Positions 56,784 through 64,000 of a stretch of DNA of 64,000 bases are shown one piece after another (position 1 is the stretch's first letter; the number at the start of each line of letters is the position of its first letter). This DNA comes from Liolophura sinensis (Eukaryota; Mollusca; Polyplacophora; Chitonida; Chitonidae), in NCBI RefSeq assembly GCF_032854445.1, contig NC_088304.1, positions 21,031,704-21,095,703 on the forward strand. The letters run 5' to 3'. Under the pieces are notes generated by a model, which was not told the DNA's origin, searched no databases, and saw only the letters and a list, made by a program, of their open reading frames with translations. A program made the position numbers and the translations under genes.

Positions 56784-57480
56784 TAGGTTATTACAAAAGA
56801 CTGTTATTTAGAATAAGGGATCCCTAGAAGCGACTCTAGGGAGGAGAGACAGAAATATGCTCTTGTTAACAGTGCTGAGTCACCTCCCAATACAGGATTT
56901 ACTACTCTAATACAGTAATACAGTCTACACCTAAAGTATAGACAACTATGGCCCTAAACTACTCTAGACTCACAATATGTATATACATATACTAATATAA
57001 ACTATATTATAAACTAGCAAAAGCTATTTCCACTAGATTATAGGTCTACGATGTAGGTATATCTATATCCGTGCACCCATGTACATGTACACATACAAGG
57101 ATGTGGCCAGGCGCATAAACACACGGATATACTGCAGGTCAAAAACATTGAACCAGAGATATGCAAAAAAGGTGGCTTGGGGACAGGCTTTATGACAGGC
57201 AGATGCCTGTACAAAGCACTGTTATAAAAAACTGGACCTAGAGATTTATGTAAGGAAAAAAAAAAGGGGGGGGGGGGGGTGTTGGGGACAACGCCTACTA
57301 CCACTGACCAACGCCTGTACAAACACAGCGATAAAAAACTGGGACCCAAAGATGTAAGGGTGAATTGGGAGAGAAACAGCTGGACCGGTTGAACTGCCTG
57401 GCCCAAGCCTGCAGTCCGGGCAGAGCTTGACCCAATTTAGGCGTAAGCCTAGAAAAACTGCCCAATCTACAAATCAAATG
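56784..57480 (-). mobile_element. Probable 5' untranslated region of the LINE
   Basis: Non-coding sequence upstream of ORF1. Two imperfect copies of a segment with GCCTGTACAAA, ATAAAAAACTGG(G)AC and AGAT(TT)ATGTAAGG lie about 115 bp apart (57195-57260 and 57305-57362), like promoter monomers of some LINEs. A poly-A/poly-G run is at 57255-57279. The outer limit is a guess. Confidence 0.4.
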
Positions 57481-57644
57481 TCTCGATCACTGCGATATCT
57501 ACACTAACAATCTACCAAAAAGATCACAGAAGCAACTATAAGGAACCATAAGGGGTTGACAACCATGTGAAAAAGATACTTGTATGGCTCTGTCTTCACA
57601 CACGATCGAAATCGAAATCAATCAATATCAATGTCTATCGAAAT

Positions 57645-57715
57645 GTTGGGGTGTTGGCTTAAAATCATTTCATTTATATGACGGTCGCCAGTATTTTTCT
57701 GGGAGGAAACCGGTC
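57645..57715 (-). mobile_element. Family A SINE fragment
   Basis: GTGTTGGCTTAAAATCATTT, ATTTATATGACGGTCGCCAG, CTGGGAGGAAACCGG. It is a degraded 3' part in reverse orientation. Confidence 0.6.
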
Positions 57716-58480
57716 TAATTACATGATCATACAAATGTCAAAAAAAATGTAAATAAGCTATTTTGGTCAAAACATCACAGCATGAATGTTTTTCAATTCA
57801 ATATCTTTACTTTTTTATTTTCTTATGTCACTATTGAATATTGATCTACTGGTTAAAATTTAAAGAAAAAATTAATAAAAATATTATGGTATAATAGCAC
57901 ACACAATACAAGACATTTGAGTATTATCTACATTTAACTTCTTGTAATAAGACATAATGTTGTTTGATGAGACAGAAGCTTTGCGCAGAAGGGTACAAAT
58001 TAGGGAACAATAACCAATGGCTGTATTGGAGAATAACAAATGAATTTTTAGTAACATTTCAGGTGTGGAAAAATATTCTATACAGTACTACATTAACTTC
58101 TCATTCATTAAAAAGCTGTACACAATAACACGTCTGTAAAACCACAACAGATTAGTACTTGAAATGTGAATAAATCACAAAATGTATATGCAAATATAAT
58201 TTACCAAAGATATTGTTCGAATTTATAATGTATTATTACCTAGTGTAAATACAATTCTTTTGTGTATTTAATCATAAATACGCAACAAAGCAAGCTCAAC
58301 TTGAGGCGTTATGTTAACAGGGTATGGTAACATTGAATATTCATTCTGTCCAGTGGAAGCACGTTGTCTTTCTACCATTCTGTAAACAGCCAGTGTTAAA
58401 ATATAGCAATGTAGCTGCACGTCTGTGGATGAGGTATATCGTCAAAATTTTCTGCGGTATTGAGTAGTTTGCTTGAGTGT
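57716..58480. other. No gene seen
   Basis: Very AT-rich, with only short random frames and no repeats recognised. Confidence 0.4.
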
Positions 58481-58484
58481 GCTT

Positions 58485-58715
58485 TGTATTACGCCATACT
58501 GAAGATTATTTCACTTATAAGACAGCGACCAGCATTTTGGTGGGAGGAAACCGGGCAGAGTTCGGGGGAAAACAGCGACCATCCGTGGTGTTGCTGCCCT
58601 CAAACGACCAGAGAGAAAGCCAGCATGGGCTGGAGTTGAACTCACGGCGATCGCTTTGGCGAGAGGCTCCTTGTGCATTATGCTGCGGTAGCACGCTAAA
58701 CATGTGGCCACGGAG
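58485..58715 (-). mobile_element. Family A SINE, nearly complete
   Basis: Reverse orientation. TACGCCATACTGAAGATTAT, ATTTTGGTGGGAGGAAACCG, GGCAGAGTTCGGGGG, CGACCATCCG, GAAAGCCAGCATGGGCTGGA, GTTGAACTCACGGCGATCGC, GAGAGGCTCC, then the tRNA-like head ending GGCCACGGAGGCC. Tail short or lost. Confidence 0.85.
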
Positions 58716-60084
58716 GCCTCGTCCATGTACATGTGACGTGTGAAAATAAGAATGGCCTTAATGACCGCCAACTAAGGAAACTGACCGTCATTTTGGATTC
58801 CCATGGTGTGTTACTAGTAAGGCTTACGCAATAAATATATATATTCCAAGTTTAAGACTTGTAGCAAAATAAAACGAGCTTCTCTCATCCTTCCTCTACT
58901 ATAAACGTCGGTGTAGGATTTAAATTCAGATATTCAGAATTTCAGGCAATAAGTTTCTATAAAAGGCTGGGAAAGTTCTGTCGCCTAAAATTAACTGTAC
59001 AGACCATATCTTCGAAGAGATAAGTTTTTGATAGCGTGATAAGTTTGCTTGATATACAAAATGAAATTGTCGGCCCAATTTCATGGTTCCTTGAATCTGA
59101 CTCAAAGTCAGATTCAAGAGGACTTTTACCCGGTAGATATCGACGTGTGCAAATCTAGGCACAGATGTCAGAGTGAAATTGTCCCTAGCACCTTTGTAGT
59201 CCAATCAATACTAAACAAATACACTTATTTCGTTTGTATTTTATGTCATACGCCTAGGTAAGAATATTTCTGCAGCAATCCAGGGTGCCTAGAATAACAA
59301 AGGAACGATTATGTCCTAACGTCACTTTGGCAATATGGCGGCCCTGTCGTGGCAACAATTATTATTGAACAGAATTGCGGAGCACACAAACATGGATTTT
59401 AACAGGAGAAATTGATTTTTTGTGGGTATTTCTCGAGAAGTGACGTCTAATAAACTGCTGTTGGAATTACTGCATTTGCTTTGAATTTTCTTATCATTTA
59501 TACAAAAGCCTTGGTGGTAGGAGGCGTGAATGCTGGCATATACGTAAACAGTTAGAATAACCCCTAACCGCAGTAAAATGACACGTGGTGGAATTTTACC
59601 CCTTTTGACCAGTTGCCAAATATAACACTGTCTTTGCTGCTCTGGTGTTACTCTCTGTGTTGTTATCTATTATATTTCAGAATTTACTCCATTTTTATTT
59701 CTATCTAGATGTCGAAACAGACATTCGTATACAATTCGTATATATAAAGCACGAAATAAAGACAGAATCATGCGAAAAGAAGCATTCAACAGTTTTCAAT
59801 GATGGACATACAGAATTAATGTTCTTGGCAAATGAGTGAAATCAGCTTTCAAATCGTGTACCGTGCTAGTATATAAACTGTCAAGGCGGGTATTGATTTG
59901 TCTTATTCTGCTGGTCATATTACAAATCAAGGCCCATATATCAGTAACTTTTGTCTTTATTCACACAGTTCTAATGATTCACATATTTTTTGGATCAAGC
60001 ATGCTGCCTTGTTTAAAATGATCAAACGTCACAGTCACCCACATTGACATGTTGAATTGTATACTGTCTATTCGGCAACCAGAT
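58716..60084. other. No gene seen; one family C SINE-like fragment
   Basis: AT-rich. GGAACGATTATGTCCTAACG TCACTTTGGCAATAT at 59303-59337 matches the family C core at 48846 and 49738. Short open frames, for example at 59645-59839, show no domain. Confidence 0.35.
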
Positions 60085-60240
60085 TTATGGAGGGCGGAGG
60101 CCTGGAGAAAGCCACGACCATCCGCAGATTGTTGCTGACCTTCCCATATACGACCGGGAAGGACGACCGAAATTCAGAACGATCGCATTAGTGGTTAGGT
60201 CATTGCGCTGCGATAGCACATGGGCATCTGGTAATCGAAG
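60085..60240 (-). mobile_element. Family A SINE fragment
   Basis: GGAGAAAGCCACGACCATCC, GCAGATTGTTGCTGACC, TTCCCATATACGACCGGGAA, GATCGCATTAGTGG, TTAGGTCATTGCGCTGCG. Middle and head portions only, strongly diverged. Confidence 0.65.
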
Positions 60241-60547
60241 TCCCCCTGACAAATTTGACTGCAGAATATTCTTTAATTAATCATAAGTAACTAATTATGC
60301 AAATGTTATTCCTGGCTGTTTTTAGATATATTTTCTTTTGGTTTTCGTGTTGCCCTTTTCTGCTTGTTAAATGGTATAATTCTGAAGCAGAAGTTTCATT
60401 CTAAGTATACATTTGTGTGTCTTTCACGTAATGGAAGCGGAGGAAATGTCATGTGTTTAATGGGCTGCATGAGTGAGTTTGACCCAAATCACGTCAAATT
60501 CAATTTTGTGAAAAACTGTTATCCGTCAACCCCTATAAAACTTGGTA

Positions 60548-60804
60548 AATTTATTTACTTGATTGGTGTTTTGCGCAGTACTCAAGACTAGTTCAGATAT
60601 ACGACAGCGGCCAGCATTATGGTGGGAGAAACCCGGGCAGAACCCGGGGAAAATCCACGGCCAACCGCAGGCTGCTACAGACCTTCCCACGTACAGAGTA
60701 AGCCAGCCTGAGCTGGACTTGAACTCAAAGCGACCGCATTGGTGAGAGGCTCCTGGGTCATTACGCTGCGCTACCGCCCTAACCAACTGAGCCACGGAGG
60801 CCCC
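60548..60804 (-). mobile_element. Family A SINE, full length with 11-bp target duplication
   Basis: Reverse orientation, 257 bp: tail ATTTATTTACTTGATTGGTG, body GCGGCCAGCATTATGGTGGG, CCGGGCAGAACCCGGGG, CCACGTACAGAG, B-box strand ACTTGAACTC, and tRNA-like head CTAACCAACTGAGCCACGG ending AGGCCCC. Flanked by AAAACTTGGTA at 60537-60547 and 60805-60815. It is the best reference copy in the window. Confidence 0.93.
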
Positions 60805-60815
60805 AAAACTTGGTA

Positions 60816-62185
60816 CAACCTAACGGCATGCTCGTATGAAACAATCATATTTTACTCCGGGCTTAGGCAATTTTACATATGAATTTTCACCGCCTTCTAG
60901 GATTTTATTTTTGGTCTAAAATTATTAAATCGATCACAATACCAGTAATTTAACACAAGTGTGCTTTAAAATTGATCGTCAACTCTTGAGTCTATGCATA
61001 TAGGCGAGGAATACATAACAGCTCTTGCCTTTTTCTTTGGGCATAAGCGGGCACCGTCATGAACCGTTATAAACCTACGACAAACACCTGTCACAAGATC
61101 AAAAACCCGCGAATCTACCGTAGCGAGGTATGAACCCAAGCGTTTCCACTTCCGAACAACTATATTGTATAAAAAAGACATAAAAATCGGGAAACCGAAG
61201 CACGTGTGCTGACAATGTATATGTGGGCCCATGCGTAAATGGATACAAAGGGAATATCCAATGTACCCTCTCAACATTTAAGTGGCATATGACATGATTC
61301 ATACAGAGGTGACAAGTATTTGTTGAGATGCCTTCCTTTATCAGACAACATTGGCATAGGCTGCCCTCTTCACACTGGACAAACTGAATTGTGGGAGTGG
61401 ATACACACACTGTGATAATCAGTGGCATAACACCAAATTTGCACCTGCAAAGATCTTGTCAAGGCCTACAACAATTCCTCTAAAATCTGAGATTTGGACA
61501 GTTAGACTTTTGTTATTTTACTCATATATACAGACTTTCCCTGCAGCTACACGGAAGCGAGAACATTTAATAGATGACTCAGCTTCAATGCGACATAAAT
61601 ACAAAAGTACCCCTCACCTGGGTATATGCGACAGCAAAGCCTGTAGAAGGGAATACAACAGATAAGCGCAGCCTCGAATATAGCTTACTGACTTTGTCTT
61701 TTTCGAAAGGCTTTTCTTCTTTCAGTTATGGGTTTAGTAACGGCTAATCACCAAAAAGATAATTATAACTATAAATACATGCCGTTACCTCTTGTAAATT
61801 TAAATCTGAAAGACAGCCTTTCATGAACACTTGTCTTCAATAAATCTATCTTTTATATAATGACCTTAATCGTCAAATATTCTTGTTCTCCTGCCGCAAA
61901 CACACCTCGTCTCTGACCAAAAACTTATTTTACTTATATTTATATCTTATAAAACTTATATTTTCTCTCTTTTCCAGGTGTCCGGTCGATTACAAGGAAT
62001 TCTGACATTAGGACAAATATGCCTGTGGGAAACATATTTATTATGATGTGTACAGAAATAGGAAATGTATCAGTAATATCTAAGTTCGTAGCTTGAAAGA
62101 CATTTTGGTACCCAGTATATTTTTTGGGCACTCGATGATTATAAAGTATAACTCTCATAACGCATTATGGTACCTACTTCTCCAG
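60816..62185. other. No gene seen
   Basis: Open frames on both strands (longest about 100 codons at 60966-61428 minus) show no recognisable domain, splice structure or paralogue. Confidence 0.35.
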
Positions 62186-62187
62186 GA

Positions 62188-62345
62188 GCAAAGAGCTCGG
62201 GGGAACCCACGATCATACGTAGGTTGCCGGAAGACCTTCCCACGTACGACTGAAGAGGAAGCCAACATGAGTTGGACTTAAATTCACAGTAATCGAATTT
62301 GGTGAGAGGGTTATTGTTCTGCGCTAGAATGTTGACCACCAGATC
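62188..62345 (-). mobile_element. Family A SINE fragment
   Basis: AAAGAGCTCGGGGGAACCCA, CGATCATACGTAGGTTGCC, CTTCCCACGTACGACTGAAG, AGGAAGCCAACATGAGTTGG, TTCACAGTAATCG, GTGAGAGGGTTATTG, TTCTGCGCTAG. Body plus part of the head, diverged; no tail. Confidence 0.75.
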
Positions 62346-62544
62346 ACGAAGAGCTTTCATTCAGGGTTTAAGTTTCAGAAAACATAAGTGAATGGGAAAT
62401 GATAAACACATGTGACCAACTGACATTTCTTTTTTAGAACATCGACCTACATGTATTTTGTAAGTCAGTCAAATACCCACGACCGCCACAGCAGAAATCC
62501 GTGGGGTACGGGTGCAGTCATACACTGGAGTAATTCAGGGTTTT

Positions 62545-62730
62545 TTTTAGCTGATTCTACTTAAGCCATCGTGATAGAGGATGAATAAGTTGCTACTATA
62601 TATGCATTTATATGGACAGTCACAATAAAACTCTGATCCTCCGGTAAATTAAAAAGAGGTTGTATTTCACCGGTTATGCGTGATCATTTACCCGCTATCA
62701 CACTGTGGTCGCTTCTCTGGTTTTACGGTA
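62545..62730. repeat. Dispersed low-copy repeat, copy 2
   Basis: TTAAGCCATCGTGATAGAGG, GTTGCTACTATATATGCATT, GACAGTCACAATAAAACTC, TATCACACTGTGGTCGCTTC, TCTGGTTTTACGGTATATGC. Same order as 63745-63890 and 10405-10560. Confidence 0.55.
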
Positions 62731-63744
62731 TATGCTGTACGTATTTAATTATACGCAACGCATTATTAATAATAGCAGAGTAATTTGTTGAAAAAAAAAG
62801 GGGGGGGGGGTTATAAAGAGTCCCTGTTGATGAGAAATAAACGCACCCTGCATGGATCAAATCAAGCCTCGGGTAATTCGAAATTTGCTAATGGAGGTTT
62901 TGGAATGAAGCTTTGAGATTCACAAACTGCAATTTTGATTGCCACTGTAGAGTGCAATATAATCTCAACGTTTCTGTGCATTTTTCACACAAAAATCAAT
63001 TTCATGTCACATATGCCTTAATATACAAACCTGTGGAAATGCTTTCTTTGCAATCCAAATATCTGGGGCCTAATGTAACAAAGAAATGCAAATAAATTTC
63101 ACGGTGACAAAACACACATTTTCTACAACATTTAAAGCGTTATTTTGCAGGGGGGGGGGGGGAGAATGTTCAGTTTTTCTGAATATCGAGCTAAAGAGAA
63201 ACTTGATTGCCTGTTTAGGACAATTTTAAAAATTTACCGTGGCTGTTTTTTCTCTCTCTTCTTTTGCATTTTGTTAACATATTCTTTTGACCAATCCTGC
63301 CCCCTTCACAAAAACAAGCATTCCTCTTTCTTTCCTGCAAGTCTTGAAATGCGCTTATCCAAAGTAATGCTGCCCAACAAATAATAATCTGATCATGTAC
63401 TTGAAAAAAAAATTGACCAATCGCAAGTTTGGCTCCAGCGCAAACAAGATATGCCACCGACTAAAGAAGAGAGGAGTCATTGCTAGTAAATTCATACGTA
63501 GTCCACGGAAGCAGAAAGAAGCCCACCTGACTTGCAACGGAAGATAACCTATAGTACTTCGTAAGTATACCAGAAATTTAACCTATTTCACGCATTAAAT
63601 CACTCCTAGATTTCATGCACCGATTTTTTGCCTGACGTCCAAATTTAAGACCCTGCATGGCCCTTACTGTACTGTTTTTTAAAAGGAGCGATACAAGATA
63701 GACTAATCAATTTCAGCTAACATCAATGCATTTCTTTTCACACA

Positions 63745-63890
63745 ATTCTGCTTAAACTATGGTGCTAGAGGGCGAGTGACTTGCTATTACTTATACATTT
63801 ACATGAACATTTAGAATAAAACCGTAACTGAAGCAAACTGACAAGACGCCGAACTGTCGCGTCTCTGGCTTTTCTCCGTATGCTGTACAT
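63745..63890. repeat. Dispersed low-copy repeat, copy 3
   Basis: TAAACTATGGTGCTAGAGGG, CTTGCTATTACTTATACATT, ACATTTAGAATAAAACCG, AGCAAACTGACAAGACGCC, GTCTCTGGCTTTTCTCCGTA. Clearly related to copy 2, about 1.2 kb away. Confidence 0.55.
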
Positions 63891-64000
63891 CTTAACTATA
63901 ACTTAACTAAACTACATCGTAACTACATCTCATCTAAACCACGATTCTGCTGATGCATTGAGCATCTCCGAGGCCTGGTCCTTTAATGTTATTATATGTT

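Noticed and set aside
60526-60795. 89-codon frame MAQLVRAVAQRN...
   Set aside because: It lies within a full-length family A SINE and includes its tRNA-like head; not a gene.

Overview
The window is eukaryotic, animal genomic DNA. It is AT-rich and intron-bearing, has very low gene density, and is full of tRNA-derived SINEs, microsatellites, DNA transposons and a non-LTR retrotransposon. The two SINE families (one with an (AAAT)n-type tail, one with a CACT-type tail), the C-type lectin/PAN genes and the I-PpoI-like endonuclease ORF suggest a lophotrochozoan such as a mollusc or brachiopod. That is an inference; the species cannot be fixed from the sequence alone.

Region 1 (1-22.7 kb) is a lineage-expanded cluster of intronless bHLH transcription-factor genes. 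There are three intact 281-codon genes (2503-3348 minus, 11544-12389 plus, 16690-17535 plus), a 5' pseudogene relic (8488-8841 minus), and a left-edge upstream block that predicts another paralogue just outside the window. The genes share a TATA box about 67 bp before the ATG. All except the third also share an upstream module with a CAGCTG E-box about 230-290 bp before the ATG. bHLH-2 and bHLH-3 lie in a 5-6 kb tandem segmental duplication (11447-16572 and 16592-22664) whose junction is a perfect 10-bp-arm hairpin. The two copies later diverged by insertions, deletions and one new SINE.

Region 2 (24.4-40.6 kb) holds two tandem minus-strand paralogues, each with four exons. Each encodes a small secreted protein: signal peptide, C-type lectin domain split over two exons, then a terminal PAN/apple domain (241 and 250 residues). 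Their introns carry a minisatellite, CACT-tailed SINEs, a TTAA-flanked MITE and a Tc1-like transposase ORF that is open but lacks its first catalytic aspartate. A 1.6 kb element with about 95-bp inverted ends lies between the two genes.

Region 3 (41.6-46.4 kb) is the most unusual object. It is a 4586-bp element inserted in a SINE, with a 5-bp target duplication (TATGG) and 452-bp terminal DIRECT repeats that are almost identical. Inside are a Mutator-like DDE transposase (one frameshift at an A6 run) and, converging on it, an intact 129-residue His-Me/zinc-loop endonuclease of the I-PpoI type. No reverse transcriptase is visible. Each terminal repeat is itself bounded by an 11-bp inverted GACCCCCATTA motif, so the whole looks like a composite transposon.

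Region 4 (52.0-57.4 kb) is a decayed Jockey-type LINE on the minus strand (gag-like ORF1 with zinc knuckles, AP endonuclease, 3' end). Its reverse-transcriptase segment has been inverted in place.

The rest (46.9-52 kb and 57.5-64 kb) is non-genic as far as I can see, apart from SINE fragments and low-copy dispersed repeats.
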